The translations under genes were made by a program, and so were the position numbers. From Rhipicephalus microplus (Eukaryota > Arthropoda > Arachnida > Ixodida > Ixodidae), in contig NC_134710.1 in NCBI RefSeq assembly GCF_043290135.1, positions 285,726,776-285,790,775 of the forward strand: a stretch of DNA of 64,000 nucleotides, read 5' to 3'. Within the stretch, counting starts at the first letter, position 1. Each line of letters opens with the position of its first letter. Below are positions 24,116 to 36,590 of the stretch, piece after piece. The notes beneath the pieces are model-generated. The model did not search any database and had not been told where the DNA came from. It worked only from the letters and a program-made list of their open reading frames with translations.

Positions 24116-25134
24116 TTGTGCTAATTTTAAAGTGACATTTCTCTTCTTTGTGCTACGCATATCATCAGCTCCCACTATACGTGGGATCTGGATATTTATT
24201 TTTAACACCTAATGATCAGAAAAGCATAAATTCTTCCATCTGCATAAAAAAAGAATGTACTCATATTCACAAAATGAATCCTGATGACGGGGCGAAGTAG
24301 CGTACATCGGGCCATGATTCATGGCTTTCTACTGTGTTCTGGTTAAGAGCTTCTTATTTTGTTGTTCTGCGCGTTGAAATGTAGTAGTTGTGGTGGTCTT
24401 AAGGCCTCTTGTATTGTTTTTTTAACAACCTATCAATAACTTTTCCTTATTGATATATATTTCGGTTTTTGCGCATGCGCCTGCGCTACATTTTTTAGAA
24501 TAAAGCGGGGGGACGGGCATTGTGTGGTTTTAAGGTACACTACCCGAAAAATACTTCCATGGCCTTTTAGTGCGCTCTATTTCCAAACAGGAAGAAAGAA
24601 AAGAAAGGGGCTAGCACCTTAAAAGAAGGCTTCTAAGATCGATTGTCTGAAGCTTTGAAACCTTTTATTTCCTCTAGTTTCTAAGCAGAGTGCAGACGAA
24701 TAGAAATATTGTCTAATCAACATCGCTGTCTTTCGCAAATACTACTTGCCCGCTCTATCGAAAACTGGATGGCATGAAAGCACTTTTGTAACTAGAAATT
24801 TGTTGAAAATGTCGAAAAGCGAAGCTTTTTTCATTTTAATATTTTTTTTTCTGGGAATAAGGAATCTGTTGTCAGCGCCTTCTATTGTGTTTCTTCGTTG
24901 CTCTGAAAAAAAGAATAAAGCCCGCACTTTGTCAGATGCTGCCTCATTATCGTCCCGCACTCGCTCATGTCGGCTGCTTTTTGTCAAAGATTTTTTTTCT
25001 TTTCTGTTTTTGTTTTGTGTGGGACGCACTTTAGTGGTGGGGGGGGGGGAGGTGGCAGGTTACGTATGCGTTTGTATTCGGTCATCGTTGCCTTCTATGT
25101 CACATAATGATCACGCGACCTCGAAACCAATCCT
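24116..25134. repeat. Block P, paralogous to 15746-16660 and 41101-42362
   Basis: Shares TTCTGGTTAAGAG, TTTGCGCATGCGCC and other words in the same order with the two other old units. Open frames here have no recognisable domain. It leads into the LINE tail at 25135. Confidence 0.65.
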
Positions 25135-25592
25135 GTGTACAGAAGAGATTACAAGATAGTACCGATCCGGCCGTCACATCTATTGAAAACGTTATGGGGG
25201 CCTCAGAAACGTGGTGGAGCGAGTCCTCCATCACCTTTGCAATAGAACTTCATTGTGCCCGGCAATCCTAGAGCACTCCAACCCCGCTTTCATGGGGAAG
25301 TGCCCGCACTGTGAGGAAAATTACAGATTCCACATGGTAGAGTTATGCCAAAAAACATCAAACCTCACCGCTATACCCAACCATTCCCGAGAATACTGGC
25401 AGGCAGATCTGCTCGGCTGCTCTGACCTGAAAGCCCCACGGGTCTTGGTTGAGCGTGGCAGGGCCACGGCCGACGCTATTGGGATAGCGCAAGGTGGAGC
25501 CCACCTAGTGTTTGACTGGGGCGGCCCCTTAAGGACCACTCCCCACCCTCCTTTTACATAACTTCCATGAATGAATGTTTTTCACCACCCGT
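25135..25592 (+). mobile_element. 5'-truncated LINE 3' tail, type 1 (best-preserved frame)
   Basis: Frame 25211-25561 is open for 116 codons. RVLHHLCNRTSLCPAILEH leads into CPHCEENYRFHMVELC, a complete C-x2-C...H...C cluster; then comes SREYWQADLLGCSDLKAPRV and LVERGRATADAIG. This is the C-terminal region of an I/Jockey-type LINE ORF2 polyprotein with no RT core. The stop is followed by about 30 bp ending in ATGAATGAATG, a LINE-like 3' end. Of the ten tails here this is the one in which the Cys/His cluster and downstream helix stay in one frame. Confidence 0.8.
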
Positions 25593-26688
<1,096 letters not shown>

Positions 26689-27714
26689 ACATTTCGCTGT
26701 TTGTCCACCCTTAACGATACCTGAAACGGCACGAGATGGCCAAGCCCATTCGCAGCACCCAGCAAGATTGTTCAAGGTTTAGCGTTCATAGTTGTGCGAT
26801 TGTCAATTGAAAGAAATTATAGCGCATATCTGAGACACCATAACAACACGTTGATGTTTTGTATGTCTGTCTTTATACTAGAAGAGGCACACACAAATAA
26901 CTGTAAGGACTGTAGCGTTTATCGCGCTGCACTGAAAGTGCAAGGTGATGCTCATAAAGGTAAGTGTTTCCAACGCTTTACTACGACGACACAATGGTGG
27001 CACTTGCACATCGCTTTGCGTTCTACACTTCATCACCTCCGAGACTGGCGCGCATCTTTCTCCGTGGGCGCGCACGCCTTCGTTTTCGAAGATAACTGCC
27101 AGATGGCGCTCGTGTCTAACATACCTCCACGCACTCGTTCGCCTCCGCTACACGCTGTAGGCACTCTATCGCAGCGTCTCCACAATACCATTCACAGGTT
27201 TTCTTGCGCAGTACATCAAATAAACGTTTTCTTCCCTCTCTCTAGACGCAAAATTATCGTCTTTCGTCGATATTTGCAGTGAAACATGCTGATTCGGGCC
27301 GTTTTTTACTTTTTTCTTCGATTGCGCGCCTTCCTCAGTGTAATCGCGTGCGCAGAAGTGGACAAGTAGCGGCCTCCCGCAGCGATCGCTGCAACGAGCA
27401 AGCACGCCATGTTCAAATCAACTAATGGTTGATAGATGGGTCAACGACGTGTGATTTTTGGGCATCTAACGGTATTTGTCGAGAGAAGAGAAAGCAATTT
27501 TCAGCAGACTTGTATAATTTATTGTGATTTCCCGGTCGCATGTTGTGCTATGTTTGGCTCGCGTGTTGTCGAGAGCCCCTACTACCGATCGACAGCGTTT
27601 TCTGACCATGCACAGAAAGTGTTGCACGCCCCTTCATATCCAACACCCCTACCTCCGAACGCCCATCACAGTTGCGAATAGCCCGGTTAATCGACCTTTC
27701 GCGGGGTTCCACCT
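26689..27714. other. Unassigned; possible LTR-like dispersed repeat at 27040-27260
   Basis: 27050-27260 has the AGATGGCGCTCGTG word and an AATAAACG polyadenylation-like signal near 27220, features seen in some tick LTR-type repeats. I see no matching ends or target duplication. The 162-codon frame at 26794 has no domain I recognise. Confidence 0.35.
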
Positions 27715-28362
27715 CTGATAATTTATTTGGCTTACCATTCAGGGCACTAAGACCACCAAGCTCTATGTGGAAGTCACTTGGTGTTCCTACAACTTCGGGC
27801 ACTATAAAGAAAACCTCTGCAAAATTGAAATGTTGCAGTTACCTTAGAAGCCATCAAACAAAAAAATTCAATGTTTCTGACGAAGCACTACAATTTGGTA
27901 TTGGGCATTTCTGCTTGTTACTATATGAAAAAGTTGACTATTCTTTATTACCTATTGAGCTTTTTAGATCGAAAAATTTGAAATGGCGTTCTCTATATGG
28001 CTCAAAAGAATACTACGCCAACTGGAGATGCGTAGCCCTTATGTTTTTTGGTTTCTTTGGTTTTGTTTTTTTACTTTTGTAATACTTGTCACACCTTAGC
28101 CAAAATGCGCTGTCTGCGCTACCCCCCCACCACAATTTTCTCCAGTTTGGGGGGAGTGACTAGACCTGAGACTTCGCTTCCATGCTGTTTCAGATATATT
28201 CTAGAACTTCACAATAAATGGAGGTGTTTTATTCAGGGTGATATTTTGGCGCTTGCGCAATATTTATGAGAACTAATATACAATGATAAATGTATATAGG
28301 ATTCTTCTAAAAGTAATTGTAATCTAAATGGGAAGAAGAGTGGAAGAATAGCGGACTAAAAA
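27715..28362 (-). repeat. Inverted copy of the block at 43110-43750
   Basis: The plus strand here matches the reverse complement of 43750-43110, from GATAATTTATTTGGCTTACC to GAAGAATAGCGGACTAA. Over 105 codons both copies are open in the same frame (27766-28080 here), but substitutions are spread evenly over the three codon positions. Other copies (49080, 54990, 62020) have a stop, so it is not called a gene. Confidence 0.85.
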
Positions 28363-29150
28363 TTGGTGCATCGCGCATACCATTGGAATCGGTGATAAGC
28401 AAAGCACAAATGAGGAAGGTTCAACTGCCACATTAAAATCAGCACGACGTTCTGAGGCGGACGTAAGTTTCCGTACATGACTTCCATGCCATCATTATTA
28501 TGTTTCTGCCGGGCATTTGTGTTCGTCGTCTATTCACGTCACGTAATTCCAAAGTTAGTATATGTGAAGCTTGCGAAACGGCAGCAAGCGCACTATTAGC
28601 ATAGCATGTAGTCCTGTTTACATGACATATGTGTCGTAATTATCATGTTTGGTTGTGTTCATTACCTTTATCGTCGTTTCGCTTGGGGTAATATCAAATT
28701 TGGTATATTTGACGATAGAGAAAGGACCACGAGCGCATCATGAGCGTGGCATATAGTCATTTTGTTACAAGACACGCATGTCATGATTACCATGTTTGAC
28801 CGTGTTATTCACCTTCGTGATTGATTCACGGCAAGTAAAACCAAATTTTATATATGTGAAGCTAGCGAATTGCCCACAAGAGCGCTATAAACGGAGCATG
28901 TAGTCATGTTTTACATGAAACGCATGTCATATTTATCATGTTATGATGTGTCATTTACCCTCGTCGTCTGTTCGCTTCACGTACCAAATTTGGTATATGT
29001 CAATCTAGTGAAACGGCCGCGAGCGTATGATTAGAATGACATGCATTCATGTTCTCACATGACACGCATGTCATGATGATCGGGTTTGTACCAGCCATAC
29101 ACCTTCGTATCATATACCTTCATATCACGTGATACTAAATTTGGTATATA
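28363..29150 (-). repeat. Satellite array, inverted orientation
   Basis: Reverse-complement monomers of the 14740 satellite (TTCACGTCACGTAATTCC, AATTTGGTATATGTGAAGC, CATGACACGCATGTCATG), four to five copies. The reverse complement of the satellite tail lies at its left edge (28363-28450). The lone array in this orientation. Confidence 0.85.
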
Positions 29151-29239
29151 TTACCATCCGTATATACAGTGGTTGACATGCTCATGCATAGGCATAGGAC
29201 ACAAATGAAGTGCACGCGCTATCCATCTTTCCAGTGCCC

Positions 29240-30092
29240 ACCCAAGGAATGCATCTGGCAAAAGACGTGCTGCTCTACCCCTACGTCCTATAAACTTCAC
29301 TTTGGCTTCTAAAAGGACGGGACAAATGGTGGAGGTGCGGGGTAATGTAGCGTCGTGCATCTGCCCGATGTTGCAGACCGATGTGCAGCCACGCGAGCTT
29401 CCTCGGCGGGTTCGGTGAATTCTTCGGTGTCAGCTCTTAACTGGACAGCGTCATGACGCCCTGACTACTTTAGCGAGTGTTCGTGAGTAGCTTAGGTGGA
29501 CAGATGTGGGCCCGTCATGCCAAGCGAAGAGGACATCGTCCCGCATGTCCTTCGGAAGAACGAGGAGGTAAGCACGGCTTGTAGAGCGGGTGTTCTTCTT
29601 ATACAAGACGTTATTCCGAAGACAAAAGGTTGTCAACATACGGGATGGATGGCGTGCAAGGCTGCGGCACGACCTTCTAAACAATCAATGACCGGTTGAA
29701 ACTGGTCGTTGTCTCGCTGCCGTCTGCTCCAGTTCGATGATTTGAGGGCGCCTAGGAAACAATCATCGTCTTCTGCTTCCCCACTGACGGGAGAAATTGG
29801 TGCACGTGACAGCGGTTCCACGGCTTCATGCTTTCGGACAGACTTAAAGACGATGGATGGGCCAAATCCCTGTAGGCCCTAGCGCCCCTGGGCCAGTTGT
29901 CCTAAGGAATAACGTATGTTTGCCAAGCAACAGAGGGCATGATGATCTGTCACAACTTTGAATGGATGACTAAACAAGTAAGGCGAACTTAGTAATCGCC
30001 CATCCCCCAGCAAGACACTACTTTTCTGTGGTCGAGTACTTTGCCTCGGCTACAGACAGGGAGCGGCTCGCATAGGCTATTAGCCCCAAGTT
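29240..30092 (-). pseudogene. Ty3/Gypsy pol remnant (RNase H, integrase zinc-binding domain), broken
   Basis: The minus strand begins at about 30092 with LIAYASRSLSVAEAKYSTTEK and then a stop where an E is expected. The remainder of the RNase H domain (FKVVTDHHAL-type sequence, LANIRY) follows in shifted frames to 29830. Next is an LSRAP linker (29810), then an HHCC-type integrase N-terminus in the frame 29684-29451 (CLRNNVLYKK, LLVLPKDMRDDVL, SYSRTLAKV). After 29450 the reading passes directly to what looks like the pol C-terminal region, so the integrase catalytic core appears to be deleted. No LTR was found at either side. Not functional. Confidence 0.75.
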
Positions 30093-30625
30093 GTCGTAGT
30101 GGCGCCGCCTAGTGGTAGGCATGCATGACGTCACGGCAAGCACTTACGAGCCTTGCCGTGGCGTGCGTACACATAATACGCGCTCGCTTCGAACGCCGTT
30201 GCGCTGCCACCGTTTACTTTTTGGTTGTCTCACGCTTGAAATAAATTACGGAAACAGCATCGACGATGCTCGTGGTAAAACAATAAAAAAGTAAACATTT
30301 TTTTTTTCAGTAGAATCGCCAACGCGGTGTCTGCGCTCCAGCATACACGCTTTGATGAGGTTTGTTACGGTGTCGCGCTTCTTAATTTGAACTCGACTTT
30401 CAGCCACTGTAGACGCCCTCCTACGGGTTGAACAAGAAGACAATGCACGTGAAGCAGGTTAAAAAATGCGAGGTGACCACAATTACTCTGCAGCGTGCCT
30501 GGACATCATGTTGCGCATCTGAAACGTATCCGACAGCGTACTTTCATTTCAGGTTGCGTTGTTCACAGGCGACTCCTTATAGACGATGTGATTGTTTCAC
30601 CTCCGCATGTTTCGCCTCCACATTT
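30093..30625. repeat. Unassigned dispersed sequence
   Basis: Contains GGCGCCGCCTAGTGG and CGCTCGCTTCGAACGCCGTT, words typical of promoter-like or LTR-like tick repeats, and an AATAAATTACG signal at about 30240. No ends identified. Confidence 0.35.
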
Positions 30626-30843
30626 GTAGTGACGTCATGTCTTGGTGGTGGCACATCTCCATGTTAGTTGATTATTTATATACCAATGGGTACACATGCC
30701 CAACCAATAGGTGAAGTCATTATTCACCCTCTTAAAACTAACACGCCAAGGATGTCAAGGCGCCTTTGACAAAGATAGGTCCTCCTATCGAAACATCGGC
30801 CAGCCGGTTTGAGGAACTTTCACTGTTCAGCCTAATTATTCCA
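30626..30843. mobile_element. Foldback element, loop plus right arm
   Basis: Matches the loop and right arm of the foldback at 45987-46315 (TCTTAAAACTAACACGCCAA, AAAGATAGGTCC, GGCCAGCC). Most of the left arm is missing, replaced by unrelated DNA to the left. Confidence 0.7.
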
Positions 30844-31645
30844 CTACGTGTTTGCATCTGTCAGCTCTCCTCTTGATTTTTCCCATATATTAGATGATTG
30901 CTAGAACCTTCGTTTCTTTGTGTGTGTGCGCGTGTGTGTGTGTGTGTCAGTGTGAGCATGGTGTCTGTGTGTTTTGACGCGAAAGCACCAGCCGTATTTC
31001 AGTAAAATAAATAAATTGGTGAACAACACTTGCACCGAATGGGTTTTAAATCTAAATGAAATAATAATAACAATATAATATTATTATTAATAAATACCTA
31101 GAACTAGCCAATGGCTTGTTGAAGTGGACCACAATACATGCTAACCATCTTTCTGTATTGCTTTAATCCATGCAGATTTCAAGAAGTTTAATTCGTAGTC
31201 ACCCATACACGCGAGTTCTTCGAAGCCAGCCACTTGCGTAGGTATCGCCAGTTCAGGAGCGTGCAACATCTGTGAAGAAGAGCTTAATAGTATGCCATAA
31301 ATGGAAAAAATTACCTTAGTTACTAAATATTTATCCAACCATGATGACAACTTCAACAAGGTACACGGCGTGTGGGTGTATTTTCGTTCTACTGCATTAA
31401 ACTAGCCAAAAAGAGTGTCTTCGGTGTAAACTTTCAATTGAGGTATAATAAGAGTCCCGAAAATTTTGGTATCATACTGCGTTAGCTCGAAGCAATGATG
31501 TAAATGTCGACAGAATAATGTATTGCAATCATAGATACACAAATGAATACAAAATAAGCTAGCTTGGTCCGTTATGCGTGTACGTCATAGCTCGAAGGGG
31601 TTGTTTGGTAATATTAGTAACTTTGAAGTGGGCGCTTCCATTTAT
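30844..31645. repeat. Unit block with piggyBac-free paralogue of 18890-22060
   Basis: After a (TG)n-rich stretch (30919-30950) and a short AAT/TTA tract (31060-31095), 31100-31645 aligns with 18865-19064 plus 21526-22060. At about 31285-31300 (ATGCCATAAATGG) the two halves meet without the 2.45 kb piggyBac element. Confidence 0.8.
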
Positions 31646-31651
31646 TAATAA

Positions 31652-31760
<109 letters not shown>

Positions 31761-32100
31761 TGGAAGATGCGACTACGTCTTGTGTGCGTCTGTGTTTCTG
31801 AACACACACGCACACAGGACGCGGACGAATCTGTACGTGTACTGCGCAGACGTTCCCGAAAATAACTTCCAGAGGTGAAAGTTTAAATGTAGCGTTGTAC
31901 TATGGCGTTGCTCTTTATCTATGAAGAACTCTAGGGATGCTCAACATCGTTATTTAGTTTCGTTTTCTAAAAATGTAGCAGCAGGAGTGGCTCAAAACGC
32001 AAAATCGGTAAAGCCGCCACAGAGAAACGGAAAGAGAATCCGCTTATATGTCACGTGGTTTGCTCGTCGTCCACTTATACGACTTCTAATGCATGTAGAA

Positions 32101-32213
32101 ACCATCGTGGGGCACCACTAAACACAACACACAGGAAGAAACAGACGAGGTCATGTCTCTGTCCTCGTCTGCTTATTCCTGGGTGTAGTGTTTAATTTCG
32201 CCCTCACGATGGT
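32101..32213. other. Long imperfect hairpin, copy 2
   Basis: Same inverted repeat as 22568-22680, with the left arm at 32101-32150 and right arm at 32163-32213 (CCTCGTCTGCTTATTCC...CACGATGGT). Confidence 0.7.
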
Positions 32214-32789
32214 CTCGATGTCAAAGCACTAACTCGCCCAACTGTCAACTCTTTCGAAGTTAATCTTCATGCACGTCCTTGCGCTTAACGTAAGCATCAG
32301 CATAACAGCAAAAACGTGCTGATGGTTGTCATAACCATGGTACCCAAATCAATGATGACGATCATTATGATCGCTCCAGCTTTGACCAATGTCGCAAGTA
32401 TATATCCGATCCATCAATTTTGAGTTTGCGCTGGTCTCTTCTTGTTGGAGTGTTTGTGGAAGGAATATTTGGGCCATTATCCTTCCACATAGGCAAGTAA
32501 TAACAGAAAATATTAGTTACCGTTTTTTATGAGTTCTCATTTGCCACATACCTATAGCTTTCTTTGAAAGTCAACGTTAACTAACTTTGCAAGAGTCGCA
32601 TCTTCCAAAACTCTCCGAAGAGAGTGCAATGAACCTTACCAGAGAGTTAGAGTGCCCCTTAAAAATATGTATGTGAGCTGCGAGTCTGCACTAGTAAAAA
32701 GAGTAACAGGTAAGCTTCTTTTTTTGTGAAGGGCCGACACGGCAACATAGTCGTGATTGCTAAGTCATCGGGAACGTTGTGCAAGAATT

Positions 32790-32863
32790 GGCCTGCTAGC
32801 TCAGTCGGTTAGAGCGTCGTGCTAATAACGCGAAGGTCGTAAGTTCAATCCCTGCGCAGGCCA
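32790..32863 (+). tRNA. tRNA-Ile (AAT), copy 2, with T-arm changes
   Basis: Acceptor, D and anticodon arms are identical to copy 1. In the T arm G52 is A, breaking the fourth T-stem pair (A opposite C), and the loop reads TTCAATC. The B box becomes AGTTCAATCCC instead of GGTTCGATCCC, so Pol III factor TFIIIC binding may be weakened. A T-run follows at 32870-32879. It is a possible pseudogene. Confidence 0.85.
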
Positions 32864-32910
32864 GGGTATTTTTTTTTTTGTTTTTTTTACTATTCCACTG
32901 CCCCTTGGTA

Positions 32911-33141
32911 GATAGATATAGGGGGTTTACCGTACCAAAACTACCGCATATTTATGAGGGACGCCGTAGTGGAGGGCTCCGAAACGTTGTACTACCTGGG
33001 GTTATTTCAAGTGTACCCGAACTTCAGCGCACGGGCCAACAACATTTTCGCCTTCATTGAAAACGCGGCCGCCACAGCCGGGATTCGATCCTACGATCTG
33101 CGGGTCAGCAGCCAAGTACCTTATAGCCTCCACGGTGGGGC
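32911..33141 (-). mobile_element. tRNA-derived SINE (Ruka-like), inverted
   Basis: Same position and orientation relative to the tRNA gene as at 23365, with body GAGGGACGCCGTAGTGGAGG and the head complement CCTCCACGGTGGGGC. Confidence 0.9.
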
Positions 33142-33885
33142 TCATGTAAGAACTTGACCACATGCCACTCTCATGAAGCGCTCCTGGAAGTTTCGCTTGC
33201 GTGACATATACGAAATTAGTTATTACGTGACGTGAACGGACCATGAGGGTAAGTGACAAATTTAAATGTGATAATCATGACGTGCGTTTCATGTAAAACA
33301 TGACTATATTCTACGCTCAAAGTGCGCTCTCAGTCGTTTCGCTATAGCTTCACATAAACCAAGTTTGTTATTCCGTGACGTGAATACACGACGAAGGTAA
33401 ATGATGTGTCAAAATATGATAATCATGATATGTGTGTCGTGTAGAACATGAGTACATGCGATGCTCATAGCTTGCTTGTGGCTGTTTCTCTAGCTCCCGA
33501 TATACCTAATTTGATATCACGTGACGTGAATATGCGACGAAGGTAAATGACACGTAAATACACGATAATAAATATATGGGGATCATGTAAAACTTGACTA
33601 CATGCTACGTTCATAGCTTTCTCGTGGCCGTTCCGCCTGCTCCAGATATACAACATTTCATATCACGTGACGTGAATAGACGTAAATTACACGTCAAAAC
33701 TTGATAATCTTAATATGTGTCTCTTGTAAAAAATGACTACATGCTACGCTCACAGCGTGCTCGCGGCCGTTTCGCTAGCTTCACCCATACCAAATTTGGT
33801 ATAATGGACGTGAATGCAAGACGAAGGTAAATGAGACACGTCAGAAAGTGATAATGATGCTATGCGTGTCATGTAGAACATGACT
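33142..33885 (+). repeat. Satellite array, left part, interrupted by I element
   Basis: About five monomers of the ~145-bp satellite (for example GACTACATG anchors at 33596 and 33735, 139 bp apart). The array stops at GAACATGACT (33885) and resumes at 40397. Confidence 0.88.
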
Positions 33886-34194
33886 GAGGTAGACAGACGT
33901 GCCTCTTGAGGCAAGATCCTTCGCAAGACCGTTCTAGTCCCGCCTTCAAGCTTGCCCGTGCTGAACCTGCTTGGGTGTTCTTGGCTGAGGATTGAGTGGT
34001 TTTAACTTTCTGTCTTAGAGTCCGATTCTCTAGTTTATCTATTTATGAGTTTAATCCTATCTCTAGTGCTCATGTCGACTACTTCTCCTGGCCAGGCGCG
34101 ATCCGCCTGGTCAGCGTCCCTGCCGATAAGTAATTGCCACTAGACTCCTTTTTGCGCAGTGGTGTCTAGCATTCCCGTGGTACTGGTACCTAAA

Positions 34195-36590
34195 ATGGAG
34201 GCTTCATCAGACTTACAGACCCTCAGGCGGTCCAAAAAGAACTTAAAAAAAACTTCAAACTATTTCCAGATCACCACAGATGTGCGCCCATTTGGGCGAG
34301 GAGGTATCGTGTGTAGGTCACCGGATCAGACCTGCGTGCAGGATCTTCTCAAATGCACCTTTTTGGCTTCTACCCCGGTTAGTGCTTTCATTTCACCTCA
34401 CCTTGCATGCACCAAAGACCTTGTACGGGGAGTCGACTCCAAGCTGAGTCCAGCTGAGACCCTATACAAGCTCTCTGGAGCAGGCGTAATTTCTATTTAC
34501 CGATGTAATCACCTAGTCGACAAAGAGAGAGTACCAACCGAATCTGTCATCAGACATTTGTGGGCACAAAATGCCCGTCAGAAATAAAATTATGGTCATT
34601 GATCTTTCGAGTAGAGCTACTCGCTTCTCGTCCGATTCAGTGCAAAAACTGCTGGAGATTCAGCCACACTGCGGGAGGATGTAAATCTAACGTTCGTTGT
34701 AGCACTTGCGGAGAGAGCCATCCTTCAATCAAGTGTACTGCAACAGCGGAAAATTGTTGTCTCTGAGGGGGAAGTCACTGCGCCGACAACTTTGAATGTT
34801 CCACTCGTTCCCACGAGGTTCAAACCCTAGAAGTTATTGACTGCCGCCGCTGTTCTCGAAGAGAAGCCATTGACATAGTTAGATAAAGGCTTTTGGATAC
34901 TCTGGCATTACAGCGCGCTACACTTCCAGTATGGACTCAAATCTATCGCAGGCTATCGAAACTGCTGTGAAAAAGGCAGTGAGTAAGGCAATGGATAAAC
35001 TCATATGTAACCTTTCCGACTGTTTGGTGCAAATTCTTTCAAAGCAGATTGAGTAAAGAGTACAGACTAGTATAGAACCTGCAGTAACGGACATTACCAG
35101 AGATGCCACTCAGCTACGCAATGTAGTGTTGGACGAACTTTCTACATCTGCAGACAAGGCTAAGCAGTCAGGAACCGTCACAAATTGAGCGCTAAAAAAG
35201 GGCGCGCCGCCAAATTCTCGCGACGAAACGCCGGAGTGACGCCGCGAGGTCAACGATAAAAAAAAGAAAAACATCCAAAGACTCCGCGGGCGCGCGTCTC
35301 TCTCCCTCGGAAGCGTAGGTTCGCCGACGAAACCTCCTCGCGTCAGCGGCCGAGCAAGCCCTGGAAATTTCTCGATGGAAAGGGGCGTGGTGATGCCGGG
35401 TTGCGTCATCCGTCACGGACGGCCCCCGTATCGTCTCGCCCTTTCTTCCAGCCTTCGCTGCGCATCGCGCCGACGAAATGATGAGAACTTTCTGGTATCT
35501 CGCGCGGAAGGTATTTAATCGAGCAGCCGAGATGGGAGATCAGGAGAAGAAGGAAGTTAGCGCCGGAGTGCGTTGGGTATCCCGCCGCGTCTGTCGGTGA
35601 AGGTTTTGTCCTTAGTGACAAAGCAGGAGAAGAAGAAAGTATGCGCCAGAGTGCGTAGGGTGTTCCGCCTTTCGGGCGAAGCCTTTTGTCTTCCGTGACA
35701 AAGGGGGAGAAGAAGAGGATTTTCACCTGAGGGGTGAAGGCTTGAGCTACAGGCAAGAGTGTGTGTCTAACGCTATCGAGCGAAGACACGTGGTAACAGC
35801 TGCGTGTGTGAAGCCGACGTGTTTCCGGCGAAGAAGTTTGGAGCCTGGAGAGCGGCCAATTGAAGACGCGAGATTTCCTGGAAGAGAAACTTCGGGGGCA
35901 GCGGAACGACAACAACGCTGGACTTTGAGTGAGTGATTCTCGGAAGAGTATCATTCAGTCTTTTGTTCCAAGGACTTTGGACTCAATAAGTTTTCGAACT
36001 CTTTAGTCTTTAAGTGTCTTGGTTGTTCGATGCATGCGACTGCATTGTAGTGCGTGTTGTTTGTGTCCGTTGTTTCAAGTGTGGCTAATTGTACTGTGTA
36101 ACACATTGTTTGATTGGTGACATATAGTATTCAACTATTGTCGAGTGTGCATATTTGTGTATCGTTTTTATCTGCCATTATTCTCAATATAATTTTTTTT
36201 TGTTTATCAACTCTCGGCTCTGACTTGTCCTTTGGGCCACAGCCGGCGTCCGCTGGCGCGCCAAAAAGGACCACTTCTAAATTGTCCACGCTTTCGTGGT
36301 GCGGTTCGGGGGGCCAGTACTTCGGCCCTAGGAATTAACCCGTCGATTGCCTCCCGAATCAACGGGACCTGTGACAGGAACACAGGTGCGCTTGGACCGA
36401 CATACGCCTCAGCCGAGCACAAGTACTGCTATAGATATGTAACTCAATATACGATCTAATAAACGTACCAGATCTCCTATCTTCACCGATCTCAAGTCCA
36501 AATCTAAACGTAATGAATCAGCTGTTGCACTTGAAGATGCTAACAAGGGCGTGACATGCGCCTCTGCGCTGCGCCCAACACCGTGGTCAG
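34195..36590 (+). pseudogene. I-element ORF1 (gag-like), interrupted by solo LTR
   Basis: Start at the ATG at 34195. FGRGGIVCRSPDQTCVQDLL and GVISIYRCNHLVDKERVPTE resemble I-element ORF1, followed after a frameshift near 34580 by RPIQCKNCWRFSHTAGGC (a C-x2-C-x4-H-x4-C knuckle at about 34635-34685) and CSTCGESHPSIKC (a second knuckle). A coiled-coil-like segment follows (34925-35160). At 35175 the frame is cut by a solo LTR and continues after 36381. The protein would package the element RNA. Several stops are also present. Confidence 0.8.
35171..36381. mobile_element. Solo LTR of an LTR retrotransposon with 5-bp target duplication GGAAC
   Basis: The LTR spans 35176-36376 (1,201 bp) and begins CGTCAC, ending GTGACA, i.e. 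TGTCAC...GTGACA with one base change. GGAAC flanks it at 35171-35175 and 36377-36381. A TATTTAA box at 35512-35518 is a possible core promoter. No internal gag-pol sequence is present, so it arose by LTR-LTR recombination. Removing the LTR and one GGAAC restores a continuous host ORF1 region. Family (Gypsy or BEL) not determined; strand not assigned. Confidence 0.85.

Noticed and set aside
27672..28082. 136-codon open frame with a matching 105-codon frame at 43386-43703 (minus)
   Set aside because: Comparing 105 codons I count about 12, 10 and 9 differences at codon positions 1, 2 and 3, so there is no sign of protein-level constraint; three further copies have stops in the frame.
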